Shown: positions 1-7,685 of the stretch, one piece after another
How positions within the stretch are numbered: the stretch's first letter is position 1
Layout of the letters: every line of letters begins with the position of its first letter
NCBI GenBank assembly: GCA_963579235.1
Contig: CAUZFM010000081.1
Coordinates: forward strand, 1-11,261
Source: UBA1149 sp963579235
Lineage (GTDB): Bacteria > Desulfobacterota > Binatia > UBA1149
Direction of reading: 5' to 3'
DNA length: 11,261 nt
Translations under genes and position numbers: made by a program
The notes under the pieces: model-generated
What the model saw: only the letters and a program-made list of their open reading frames with translations
What the model was told of the DNA's origin: nothing
The model's database searches: none

Positions 1-195
1 GCCCATGCGGTACAGTCCGGCCACTGCGTCGACCATCGAACAGAAGATCAGGGGTAGAACCAGCACCCGAAGCAGGTCGAGAAAGAGATCCCCGATCCAC
101 GCGGTAGAGAGCGCAGCCTCGCCGCCCACCCAGCCCCAGGCCACCCCCACAAATACACCGACCGCCATAGCCGGGAGCAGGTATTTTTCTTTCAT
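1..195 (-). CDS. Dicarboxylate/amino-acid:cation symporter (SDF/DAACS family), N-terminal fragment
   Basis: The first 65 residues of a membrane transporter gene run off the left edge of the window. Residues about 5-23 form a hydrophobic first membrane segment. Residues about 34-58 (DLFLDLLRVLVLPLIFCSMV, then DAVAG) match the second helix of sodium/proton:dicarboxylate or glutamate symporters of the GltP/DctA type, which typically read G-D-x-F-L-x-L-L-x-x-x-x-x-P-L-x-F. Such proteins use an ion gradient to import C4-dicarboxylates or acidic amino acids across the inner membrane; the substrate here cannot be told. The ATG start is well supported. It overlaps the rnhB stop as ATGA, and a strong AAGGAGG (positions 200-206 on the minus strand) sits 4 nt upstream, inside the rnhB coding region. 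The gene is therefore probably translationally coupled to rnhB. The family call rests on a short stretch. Confidence 0.8.
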   Translation of the reverse strand, partial: MKEKYLLPAMAVGVFVGVAWGWVGGEAALSTAWIGDLFLDLLRVLVLPLIFCSMVDAVAGLYRMG

Positions 196-920
196 AGCGC
201 CTCCTTGTTGGGCCCCGATACTTCATTGGTTCCCAGGCGAACAGCCTCGACAGTCGAAGAATCAGCGACCGTAGCCATGCTGGCGAGGGCTTTCCTCACC
301 GGCTCGAACGAACGACGATGAATACTGCAGGGGCCCAGCTCACCCAACGCCTCCATGTGGTCGGCGGTGCCGTAACCCTTGTGACGCTCAAATCCGTACC
401 CGGGGAATCGGTTCCCGGCATCGAGCATCAGGGCGTCACGGTAAACCTTGGCTACGATAGACGCCGAGGCCACCGAATAGATAAACGTATCTCCCTTCTT
501 GTAAGCCGACTGCCCCTGCTCAACGCCGGGTATCCTGCGGGCATCCACGAGTAGGTAGTCGGCCAGCGGGAATAGTTGTTCCACTGCCAGCCGCATTGCT
601 TCGAGTCCCGCCTTGTACACACCGATCTCATCGAGACGAGCCACTTCGACCCGGCCGATACCAATACTCTCGGCGCCGGCGCGTATCTGCCCATCCAGCT
701 GCACCCGCCGCGCGGCACTCAACACCTTGGAATCGGCTACCGCAAGCGGCTGACTACCCGGCGGGTAGACCACGGCTGCGGCCACCAGGGGACCGGCCAG
801 CGGCCCTACCCCAACCTCGTCCACCCCCGCCACGTGGTAGTAGCCCGTGTCCCAGAGCAACCGCTCGAGACGAATCATTTCTTCCGGAGAATACCGCCGG
901 CTGCGAGCGGTCACGGACAT
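192..920 (-). CDS. rnhB: Ribonuclease HII, with a variant GVG in place of the GRG motif
   Basis: A 242-residue RNase HII, which nicks the RNA strand of RNA-DNA hybrids and starts removal of single ribonucleotides misincorporated in DNA. Acidic active-site residues are visible: D34 and E35 (AGVDEVG), D126 (LLVDAR) and D162 (AKVYRD). Other family blocks are ADSK (62-65), KKGD...SASIVAKV (141-159), the GYGFERHKGYGTADH block with the conserved Tyr183, and GPCSIHRRSFEPV (196-208). The odd feature is residue 38: the family signature G-R-G is here G37-V38-G39 (codon GTA at 807-809). The length is slightly above the usual 190-230, with a C-terminal tail of about 30 unrecognised residues. The start is uncertain. 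ATG at 920 lies 4 nt after the DUF1329 stop, with AGGAG only 1 nt away; GTG at 914 would be better spaced (7 nt) from the same AGGAG. An internal ATG at 878 is also possible. An upstream extension in this frame merely reads through the neighbouring gene. Confidence 0.95.
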   Translation of the reverse strand: MSVTARSRRYSPEEMIRLERLLWDTGYYHVAGVDEVGVGPLAGPLVAAAVVYPPGSQPLAVADSKVLSAARRVQLDGQIRAGAESIGIGRVEVARLDEIGVYKAGLEAMRLAVEQLFPLADYLLVDARRIPGVEQGQSAYKKGDTFIYSVASASIVAKVYRDALMLDAGNRFPGYGFERHKGYGTADHMEALGELGPCSIHRRSFEPVRKALASMATVADSSTVEAVRLGTNEVSGPNKEAL

Positions 921-924
921 ACTC

Positions 925-2211
925 CTAGCGCCCTGTGCGGATGAGTTCAGCCACGGTAAAAAAATCAGGGTGCAAGCCGACTTTCGGCCCCATGTTCCAA
1001 TACCAGCCTTCCTCTTCGGGAAACTCGTGGCTCGGCAGTGCCGCCCTGGTGGCGTGCTCGAGCTGCATGTCCACCATGGTGATGTTCGGTATAAAGCCCG
1101 TGTCGTAATCGTACACAGAAACCTTGGCCTCGGGAAACGGGCGCCTGCCCACGTTAATACCGTTGATCCAGATTTTCCAGAGCTGCATTCCCCTGTCGTA
1201 GATGTCCGTGGACGGCGTGTAGAACGCAAACTTGTCGACAAAGAGCACGCGCTTGCCGTAGGCATAGCTCGGCATGTGAGCGCGCCCCTCTATGACCCAG
1301 ACGTCACGCTTCTCCCAGGTGTCACAGAAAACGAAGTCACCACCGCCTTCGCACCAGTGAGCCGGCCAACGCTTGCCGTGCACCGAGCCCAGGATCGTTT
1401 TTTCGCCGAGAAATCGCCAGTCAAACCAGGCCGGGTTTCCCGAGTAGCCCCCGTAGCTGTCCATGTCGATGTCCTGCCCGAACAGCGCGTCGCTGCGCTG
1501 CGCAGACGACAGGCGCCGAACCCTGCGCAGTTGCGGTATGTACAGCCAGGTGTCGTCGGAGCGATCCGGATTCATGTAGCGCGCTGTCGACGAACCTATA
1601 CCCTTGAGATCGAATGGCTCGATGATGGGGTGCAGGGATTCCTGGTGCCGGTACTTTTCGAGATTAGGTAGGAACTCGGGCTTCGGGTCGACGTGAACGC
1701 GGCCATTGTACATGAGCCTGCGAAGTTGTTCGATGACAAAATGTCGCTCGATCACCATGCCACGCGGGGTGATCGGCCCGGTGTCGGCGTCAAAGTACTT
1801 GATGGTAAAATCGTCGGTCAGAAACGGGTTGTAGTAGTAGTTCCACATGATCTTGCGAGCTATCTCGGGATCATTGGAATCGAGTAACGGGAAGGGCTGG
1901 CCGGCGACGTAATTGATCAAGGTGCGGCCATCGGCCGCCATCTCAACCTGGGCCTGGTATTTTTCCGTCGCTTTATCGTAGACCGGTGGGTAATTATTGT
2001 TGCCGGTCTCGACGATCTCCATCACCAACCCGCGCCTTACGCACCACTCGAGCCCGGGGTGGAGGAACTCTATCGCCTCCTCGATGTTGTTCTTGTCTAC
2101 CAGGTCGCCTGCCGTAACGTCAGCGCCCGCGGGTCGAACTGGAAGCCAGAGCAGGGCCACCAGCAGCACGAACAGCCAGCCGCACCTTGCAGCAACCGGA
2201 CGAAGCATCAT
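925..2211 (-). CDS. Secreted DUF1329-family envelope protein
   Basis: With the start chosen here, a 428-residue exported protein. A basic N-region, a hydrophobic core (about residues 12-24) and a likely signal peptidase I site after PAGA (about residue 30) form a normal Sec signal. The mature part resembles DUF1329 proteins: blocks such as WNYYYNP, the WLYIPQLRRVRRLSS core, the long aromatic stretch with GNPAWFDWRFLGEK, a DVWVIEGRAH strand, and AYGKRVLFVDKFAFY. These proteins are predicted outer-membrane-associated or periplasmic, with a LolA/LppX-like lipoprotein-sorting type of fold, and are often encoded near RND transporters (from general knowledge). No enzymatic residues are apparent. 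Start choice: ATG at 2211 (or 2208) gives the proper signal peptide but lacks a clear Shine-Dalgarno. ATG at 2280 has GGGAGG just upstream and overlaps the HEAT gene by 35 nt, but adds 23 unlikely residues before the signal. An even longer frame to 2397 lies inside the HEAT gene. The gene directly precedes rnhB. Confidence 0.8.
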   Translation of the reverse strand: MMLRPVAARCGWLFVLLVALLWLPVRPAGADVTAGDLVDKNNIEEAIEFLHPGLEWCVRRGLVMEIVETGNNNYPPVYDKATEKYQAQVEMAADGRTLINYVAGQPFPLLDSNDPEIARKIMWNYYYNPFLTDDFTIKYFDADTGPITPRGMVIERHFVIEQLRRLMYNGRVHVDPKPEFLPNLEKYRHQESLHPIIEPFDLKGIGSSTARYMNPDRSDDTWLYIPQLRRVRRLSSAQRSDALFGQDIDMDSYGGYSGNPAWFDWRFLGEKTILGSVHGKRWPAHWCEGGGDFVFCDTWEKRDVWVIEGRAHMPSYAYGKRVLFVDKFAFYTPSTDIYDRGMQLWKIWINGINVGRRPFPEAKVSVYDYDTGFIPNITMVDMQLEHATRAALPSHEFPEEEGWYWNMGPKVGLHPDFFTVAELIRTGR

Positions 2212-2245
2212 CGCCGGCGCAACGCGCAAGAGTTCTCGCTGCGGC

Positions 2246-3547
2246 TCAGTGAAAAGAGCTCTGATCATTGTCGTGACCATGTCCTCCCTGGTCAATTTCG
2301 AGTAATATCCCGACAAGGTCACGAACAGCCTTCTCTGGATGGTTTTCATGCTGATCCAGGAGAAACTCCATGCAGTCCGAACACTCATCCAGTTCAATCA
2401 TGGCCAGAACGCCGCCCACCATGGCCTCGTTCGGTCCGCCCGTAATGGCTTCCTTGAGGCCAGCGATGGCTTTTTCACCGCCCAGGTTCGCAAGAGCCTT
2501 GGCCGCGGGACGACTCGCCTCGTCTCCGGCCATCAGCATGGCCTGTAGACCATCGAGGCTGTCGGTTTCCCCGGCCGCGCCAAGTCCAAGCGCCGCCGAC
2601 GAACGAACCACGGCCGGCTGCTTGGAAATGAGCAGCGCCAAGGCGCTTTTCTTGGCCGCGGCGTCCGTCCTGGCCCTCAGCCCGAGGCTCCCGGCGGCAA
2701 AAGCCCTGACCGATTCCGCTTTGGCATCGAGCAGGCCCAGCAGCAGCGCTGTAGTCCGGGGCCTGGCCATGGCGTCGAGGGCGAGCAATGAGGCCGCACC
2801 GGTGTCGTCATCCCTGGTCGAGAGCGATTCAAGAGCCGCTGCCATCTTGATAACCGAACGTGCGCCCAGAGCACTGATTAGCTTCCCGCGGCGATCGATA
2901 TCAGCATCCGAATTCAACCACGCACCGAGCGCTTCCTGGCTTTCTTCGTCGAGGTCTCGTTCCAGGACCGGGTAGACCGCCAACTCCCTGGCGGCATCCG
3001 AGGCGATCACTTCCAGGCTGCTATCGAGTGCCGCCACCAGCGAGGAAACCTTCGAACGCGCGCGTTCTGGCATATCGAGTTTCATCGCCGCAGCGTAGGA
3101 CCGCGCTGCCACCATCGCGGGGCCGATATCGCCACCCGTAAAAACGTAGCGTCGCCCGCCAGGCACTTGGTGATGCGGGCCCTGGGGAAGATTATCACGC
3201 CAGTAAGTATAACGAGGCAACAATGAAATCGGCCCGAAGAGCTCGTCTCCGGCAGCAAAGGGCACCGACCCGTTTACGTCGCGGATCTCAAAAACGAGCA
3301 GAATGGAGCGCGGCTTGCCCTGCCTGGAGTGAACAAGCTCTTTTATCTGCCCCGGAAAAGCCAACAGCAGGCCGTCCCGGAAAATCATCGGGGCGCTGAG
3401 ATGAACGCGCCCCACTGCCCAGGAAGATTCGATGTGGTCAAAAAAGGTCTTCGGCTCTGCCGCCCGGGCACCGGTCGCCAAGGCTCCAGTCGCCAACGAG
3501 ACAGACAACAGTAACTCGGCCAACTTCCGACTGCTTATAAACATCAT
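2246..3547 (-). CDS. Secreted HEAT-repeat protein with N-terminal beta-rich domain
   Basis: A 433-residue protein of unknown function, first gene of the HEAT/DUF1329/rnhB/symporter run. Residues 1-30 form a signal peptide (hydrophobic 10-22, cleavage likely after GARAA). Residues about 35-140 look beta-rich and contain a Gly/Pro/aromatic stretch I do not recognise. From about 165 to 385 the protein is alpha-helical with HEAT-like repeats, clearest at VRAFAAGSLGLRA (280-292), VVRSSAALGLGAAGETD (313-329) and SRPAAKALANLGGEKAIAGL (345-364). The tail holds a CSDC pair (389-392) and a short His/Asp run GGHGHDND (421-428) that could bind metal, though this is weak. HEAT arrays are protein-interaction scaffolds; in the periplasm this one may partner the DUF1329 product. 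The second ATG (3544) is better spaced from AGGGGA than the first (3547). Two GTAGAATT copies 20 bp apart lie upstream. TAGAAT at 3558-3563 resembles a -10 box but is so close that the leader would lack the ribosome binding site, so I do not call a promoter. Confidence 0.8.
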   Translation of the reverse strand: MMFISSRKLAELLLSVSLATGALATGARAAEPKTFFDHIESSWAVGRVHLSAPMIFRDGLLLAFPGQIKELVHSRQGKPRSILLVFEIRDVNGSVPFAAGDELFGPISLLPRYTYWRDNLPQGPHHQVPGGRRYVFTGGDIGPAMVAARSYAAAMKLDMPERARSKVSSLVAALDSSLEVIASDAARELAVYPVLERDLDEESQEALGAWLNSDADIDRRGKLISALGARSVIKMAAALESLSTRDDDTGAASLLALDAMARPRTTALLLGLLDAKAESVRAFAAGSLGLRARTDAAAKKSALALLISKQPAVVRSSAALGLGAAGETDSLDGLQAMLMAGDEASRPAAKALANLGGEKAIAGLKEAITGGPNEAMVGGVLAMIELDECSDCMEFLLDQHENHPEKAVRDLVGILLEIDQGGHGHDNDQSSFH

Positions 3548-3586
3548 TTCCCCTGAAATTCTACCGCAACAGATCCAATTCTACTC

Positions 3587-3616
3587 AAGAAAAAACGGGC
3601 CCCTTGCGGGACCCGT
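3587..3616 (-). terminator. Intrinsic terminator after the PHP metallohydrolase gene
   Basis: Read on the minus strand, a 9-bp stem (ACGGGTCCC pairing with GGGGCCCGT, one G-U wobble) closes a GCAA tetraloop and is followed by a U-rich tract (TTTTTTCTT). It starts 53 nt after the metallohydrolase stop codon. The G-U pair becomes a C-A mismatch on the opposite strand, so the structure is best suited to minus-strand transcripts. It separates the metallohydrolase unit from the HEAT/DUF1329/rnhB genes. Confidence 0.9.
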
Positions 3617-3669
3617 CATTCTAGCAAGCCGAACGGTCGAGCGAAATCGACCGGCAGAAATTTCTTCGA

Positions 3670-6600
3670 TCAGGGGCAGCTGCTGCCGCCGTTGCAGAAA
3701 CCGTCGTCCTCAAAATCAAAGAACAACGGGTTGCTGAACGCAGTGGCCAGTGCGCCGTTTTCACCCAAGTTCCAAGGAGGCGAACTCGCCGAATCGGTGA
3801 GCTGCCCGAGGGTGACGTTCACAAAACTCGTGTGCTGAAGGTCCGCCGGGATCACGGGAAACAGGGGCTTCGACACGCCGTCGGTAGCCCTGGCAACGAC
3901 TATGACCCAGGTATCTTCGCTCACGGGGACCGGAATGCTCAGGTCAGCCTCAAGGCGCTGACCCGACCCGCTCACCCCAACAGTGGTGTTGACCGTGAAG
4001 TCCACGCCAGCGTTATAAGTGGCTGCCGGTGTCGCGTCGCAACGCCGGTCGGCCACGCCCATGAAGGTGATACCGGTCTCACATTCCGGAGCCGTGTTCA
4101 TGTACACATCGATGGTATCAAACTCGGCCCAGGTCGGTGCTTCCACGTGGACCTCGATCGTACCGATCCCGCCGGTGGCAGGTACCGTCAAGGAATCGGC
4201 CAGGCCATGCCCGGCCGTAGCGGCCGCGTCGCCTACGAGGTTTACCAGCATGAACAGTCCGTTCGAACCCATGGCACGACCGGCGTTCACGTTGAGCGCC
4301 AGCTCGGCAGGACTGATATCTCCAGGCACGTCGGTAGAGGACGCGACAAAGGTGCGCGGTGAACCGGCTGGTACAACTGCCGCGTGATGGGTATCCGAGT
4401 CGGCAATGCCGGTTTTGAAAGCGCCCTGGTTCAAGAGGCCCGCCCAGTCGCCCATGTTATCGTGCCGCATGAGATCGGTCTGCGAGCGGCCACCCTCGAT
4501 CCAGACCTCGAGAGCCGTGTAACCGTCGTCGTACAAGTTGGCTACCGCCGGATCCAGGCGCATGAAAGAGGACAGGTTGTCGGGCGATGGTGAGCAGACA
4601 CCGCCAGCCGGGCAATCGCGACCGAGCCCCTGCACGTTGCAGACGCCGTCCGGACATTCCGTGTCATCGATGCAATCAAGGCCGTCGCTGGCGCCGCCGC
4701 GGCAGATCTCGGGCTCACATGGCAAGCCGATTCGCCAGCCGGCCGTACAAACGTAGACCAGCGAGCTACTCACTGGTGGCACGGCCTCTGTATCGATACC
4801 CAGGTTATTAAAATAACCGAGTCCCTGGCTGTTGAAGTGGTTGATCTGGATTACCTGCGTGGCCGGATTGAAACCGGCCATTATCTCCGAGGGCAACATG
4901 TCGTAGCTGCCTACTGAAGGATAACCCTCGCCGGGGACAGTGCCGTCCCTGCCCCAGTCAAAAGCACCGCCAATGGGCGAGCTGGGATCGGCGACCAGCG
5001 GCCAGGTATTGAAGTGACCATAAACGAAGGTCGTCACCTCGTCGCCAGGTGCTGTTTTCACCAGGGCATCAGCCCCCATGCTTGAGACTTCGCTGCTGAG
5101 GTCGTGGACGAAGTCATGGTCGGTATTGGAGAAAAAGTCCACGCCCTCGGCCAGCATCGAGAGAATTCGTCTCTCCCGGCTCATGGCGCTGTCGGCGCTG
5201 TTAATCATGTGCACGTGGGTATCGATTGAAACGAAACCTGTCGTGTCGACCACGTGGTTCACCGTGGCGTTAACCACAGTGGTCACGCCGGCGACAAGGG
5301 TAACCGCCTCGTCGTACACGTCGTACTCACCACCGTGAGAAACCACGACGTGGTAGTTGCCCGGTTCAAGATCGGTAGTGGGCAGGGTGCCGGTAATATC
5401 GGTAAACATGACGTCTACGATCCCGTAGATATCCGCGTCCTTGTCCTCGTAGGGCACTCCAAAATAGCGGCCCTCGTTCTCGATTAACCCGGCTACGCTG
5501 TCGAGGTTACGTGGGTCGGGGCTGGCCTCGAAACCCACGATGCTGACCTTGGCCGCCAGCGGGGATCCGTTCTGGTCGACCACGTTGACCTGTATGGCCG
5601 AAGACTGGGGAAAGTCGATGTTGGCTACTACCGTTTTCTTCTTTTTGACCGTAACCGGATGGGAAGCCGGTTCGATGGCGCTGGCCTCGTAGGGCACGCC
5701 GTCGACGCGTACCTGCACATCATAGGTATCAGGCACGACGTATGCCCGGTAAAAACCATTCTCGTCGGTCAGGGTAGCAGAGTAAACGTTGGTGCAGTTG
5801 CTGCCGCCCGCAAATCCGCATCTGTTGCCAGGCAACTTGGTGAAGGCCACTCGAGCGTTCGCGGCCGGTACTCCGTTTACAGAGATTGTTCCCTGTATGG
5901 CACCCAGCGCATTGCCGAACAGTTCTTCCCTGGCCCTTGTCACGTCGGCGACTGTCTCGCCAACGACAAACCAGCGCCTTAGCGTGTTGGTACCACCAGC
6001 CAGTACCTCGAACGGTGCTTCGGGCTTGGTCAGGTAGGGGCCATTGAGATAGCCGACGAGGTTCTGCCTGTGAATCCACACCCCAACTCCCGACTGGACA
6101 AAAGCGCCGGTGTAAAAAGTGCCGTCCTTGTACTTGTTGATTCCCACGGTCGCTAACGATCGCGGAAAAACGACCCCGTATGTAACGCCCAGGCCTACGC
6201 CCCCGCCCTGGTAGGCTATGAAGTCCAGGCCCTGGGGAGCGACCGCCCCGCCGTCACCTCCGAGGCGCAACAAGGATTCGCCGTAACCGAGCCCGGGAGC
6301 GAACATTTCGAGTGCGCCACCGCCGTTGAGATAATCGCCCATTGGAATTCTCAAGTCGGTGGCTCCCAGGTTCTCCACGGTGGTGGCAATCTGTACGTAA
6401 TTGCTGTCGGCGCGCAGGATGTAGTCGGTCTGCAGGGCCAGCGGCAGGTCGTTGGCTATGGTGTCCGGGCCTACGGTCAGCGTGCTGCCCGCCTGGAATA
6501 TCGCGAGGTGGGGGGTGAGCACGTCGAAAAGGTCATCGGGGCCGGTGGTGCGAATTATAGCCGGGTTCCCGTCCGCGCCATCGTTGAGCACTGACACCGC

Positions 6601-7575
6601 GGTGGTGGCCTGGGTAGCCTCGAGGTTGATCAATGCCTGCATGCCCAGGAAGTTGTCTCGGTCTTCGGAAGGATCGTCCCTGACAATGTCCGCGTCGATG
6701 ATGTGACCGCCCTGGGTCACCATGAACGAGTGTAAGCGTCCCGAATCGCGCACCACCACCCTCACGTCGCTGTTGCGCAGCAACCAGTCCCCCGTGCGAC
6801 CCATGGCAAGCGGTCCACCAATGAGATCAGCCGCGTCGGCGACCTGCAAGCCCTCGGCGCCCGCGGCCGATCCCGGCGTGCCCGGCAAGCAGGTGAACTT
6901 GAGGGCGTCGGCATCCTTTTCCGATCCGCCATCGTCAACCTGCGCCTTCACTTTACCCTTGCCTTTCTTGTAAGTCCGCACGCAGTAGTCATCGCAGTCC
7001 TGGTCGTTGCTACATTTCTGTCCCGACGGGCTGGCGCAGAAGCCACCCTTGCTTTTCAAATGGACCACGAACTCCAGGTCAGACTCGGTGCAGACCTCTG
7101 CCGAATCGGGAAGCATACTCCCTATGCCGTCCACCAGCAGCAGGCGCTGTGAATATTCGGCCTCCTTTTTAATCGCGTCGGTGGCGTCCTTGGCTGATGG
7201 CTTCTTGACGGTCAGCGTGCTGAGCGAGCCCGAACAGCTACCGAGGTTGATGCACATTCCCACGTGAAAGGTGCAACGCCCGTTGACGTTACCATCACGG
7301 TCGCAGGCCGCCCCGTCTTCGCAGTCTATCTTGGTGGTCGGCACACCCTTTTTCGGGTCAAGCGGAGGATTGCCCAGCCCGTCACCGTCTACCGAAAAGC
7401 CAAGCAGGCAGTCCTTGCCACCCTTGTCGACAGCAACGCAATCGTTGATGTCGTCGACGACGCCGGTGCCTATGCAGGCAGCATCGGCCACCTGGCCGCT
7501 GGCCCCAAGTCCCAGGATCGCGACGAACAGCGTCGCAGAGAAACGGAGTACGATAAGATGGGAAATATTTTTCAT
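3670..7575 (-). CDS. Secreted multidomain PHP metallohydrolase, CehA/McbA-like
   Basis: A 1301-residue exported protein. Signal peptide 1-33 is cut near VADAA. Residues 33-230 are cysteine-rich, with modules such as GAACDRDGNVNGRCTF and CSNDQDCDDYC. About 250-550 is a beta-rich region of the kind preceding PHP domains in CehA/McbA-like proteins. About 560-627 is a carboxypeptidase-regulatory-like beta sandwich (IQGTISVNGVPAANARVAF; DENGFYRAYVVPDTYDV), and 660-772 a second one. The PHP domain, about 780-1120, carries the expected metal-binding motifs: H787-x-H789 (DTHVHM), D819-H820-D821 (NTDHD), H854, H913 (INHFN), E1023 (ALEVW) and D1061/H1063 (SDTHH). A module with eight cysteines (943-994) sits between the third and fourth motifs. 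The C-terminal 180 residues are beta-rich and end in CNGGSSCP. PHP enzymes hydrolyse phosphoesters, or carbamates/esters in CehA-type members; the substrate here is unknown. ATG at 7575 is preferred: AGGAGG lies 4 nt upstream and the signal peptide begins there, while an ATG at 7659 would overlap the promoter. The gene is transcribed alone. Confidence 0.88.
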   Translation of the reverse strand: MKNISHLIVLRFSATLFVAILGLGASGQVADAACIGTGVVDDINDCVAVDKGGKDCLLGFSVDGDGLGNPPLDPKKGVPTTKIDCEDGAACDRDGNVNGRCTFHVGMCINLGSCSGSLSTLTVKKPSAKDATDAIKKEAEYSQRLLLVDGIGSMLPDSAEVCTESDLEFVVHLKSKGGFCASPSGQKCSNDQDCDDYCVRTYKKGKGKVKAQVDDGGSEKDADALKFTCLPGTPGSAAGAEGLQVADAADLIGGPLAMGRTGDWLLRNSDVRVVVRDSGRLHSFMVTQGGHIIDADIVRDDPSEDRDNFLGMQALINLEATQATTAVSVLNDGADGNPAIIRTTGPDDLFDVLTPHLAIFQAGSTLTVGPDTIANDLPLALQTDYILRADSNYVQIATTVENLGATDLRIPMGDYLNGGGALEMFAPGLGYGESLLRLGGDGGAVAPQGLDFIAYQGGGVGLGVTYGVVFPRSLATVGINKYKDGTFYTGAFVQSGVGVWIHRQNLVGYLNGPYLTKPEAPFEVLAGGTNTLRRWFVVGETVADVTRAREELFGNALGAIQGTISVNGVPAANARVAFTKLPGNRCGFAGGSNCTNVYSATLTDENGFYRAYVVPDTYDVQVRVDGVPYEASAIEPASHPVTVKKKKTVVANIDFPQSSAIQVNVVDQNGSPLAAKVSIVGFEASPDPRNLDSVAGLIENEGRYFGVPYEDKDADIYGIVDVMFTDITGTLPTTDLEPGNYHVVVSHGGEYDVYDEAVTLVAGVTTVVNATVNHVVDTTGFVSIDTHVHMINSADSAMSRERRILSMLAEGVDFFSNTDHDFVHDLSSEVSSMGADALVKTAPGDEVTTFVYGHFNTWPLVADPSSPIGGAFDWGRDGTVPGEGYPSVGSYDMLPSEIMAGFNPATQVIQINHFNSQGLGYFNNLGIDTEAVPPVSSSLVYVCTAGWRIGLPCEPEICRGGASDGLDCIDDTECPDGVCNVQGLGRDCPAGGVCSPSPDNLSSFMRLDPAVANLYDDGYTALEVWIEGGRSQTDLMRHDNMGDWAGLLNQGAFKTGIADSDTHHAAVVPAGSPRTFVASSTDVPGDISPAELALNVNAGRAMGSNGLFMLVNLVGDAAATAGHGLADSLTVPATGGIGTIEVHVEAPTWAEFDTIDVYMNTAPECETGITFMGVADRRCDATPAATYNAGVDFTVNTTVGVSGSGQRLEADLSIPVPVSEDTWVIVVARATDGVSKPLFPVIPADLQHTSFVNVTLGQLTDSASSPPWNLGENGALATAFSNPLFFDFEDDGFCNGGSSCP

Positions 7576-7576
7576 G

Positions 7577-7590
7577 GTACCTCCTGGTAC
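7577..7590 (-). promoter_or_regulatory. Ribosome binding site held in a small hairpin
   Basis: Directly before the metallohydrolase ATG, the minus strand reads GTACCAGGAGGTAC. This is a perfect 5-bp inverted repeat (GTACC/GGTAC) with AGGA in the loop, so the Shine-Dalgarno AGGAGG lies partly in the loop and partly in the 3' arm. It is clearly the ribosome binding site (4 nt from ATG). Whether the hairpin forms and tempers translation is inference; five base pairs give only modest stability. Confidence 0.6.
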
Positions 7591-7655
7591 GAACGGAACA
7601 CCGCCAAGTGACAACAGAATAATTGAGTTTCCTGAGGTTGAGGGTGAACCCCCTG

Positions 7656-7685
7656 ACAATAGAACCGTAAGCCCACGAGTGTCAA
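7656..7685 (-). promoter_or_regulatory. Predicted sigma70 promoter for the metallohydrolase gene
   Basis: The minus strand holds a consensus -35 box TTGACA (7680-7685), an 18-nt spacer and TATTGT (7656-7661), a 4/6 match to the -10 box. Transcription would start near 7649, giving a leader of about 74 nt that includes the ribosome binding site hairpin. The position between a stem-loop and the start codon of a single-gene unit fits. The -10 box is imperfect. Confidence 0.5.

Noticed and set aside
921..1265. N-terminal extension of the RNase HII frame by 115 residues
   Set aside because: It lies wholly within the DUF1329 gene in another frame and resembles no RNase HII N-terminus.
847..1671. 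A 274-codon plus-strand open frame opposite the DUF1329 gene
   Set aside because: Antisense to a gene with a signal peptide and family motifs; the translation looks like a shadow with no ribosome binding site or domain.
2212..2397. Upstream extension of the DUF1329 frame
   Set aside because: Most of it overlaps the end of the HEAT gene and it would bury the signal peptide; only the ATG at 2280 remains a realistic alternative because of its GGGAGG.
2370..2975. A 201-codon plus-strand frame rich in Ala, Ser and Arg inside the HEAT-repeat gene
   Set aside because: The composition is what antisense reading of an Ala/Leu-rich helical repeat gives; no independent coding evidence.
3548..3586. TAGAAT at 3558-3563 with TTGAGT at 3583-3588 as a promoter for the HEAT gene
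   Set aside because: The spacer is 19 nt and the predicted transcript would start only about 4 nt before ATG, cutting off the ribosome binding site.
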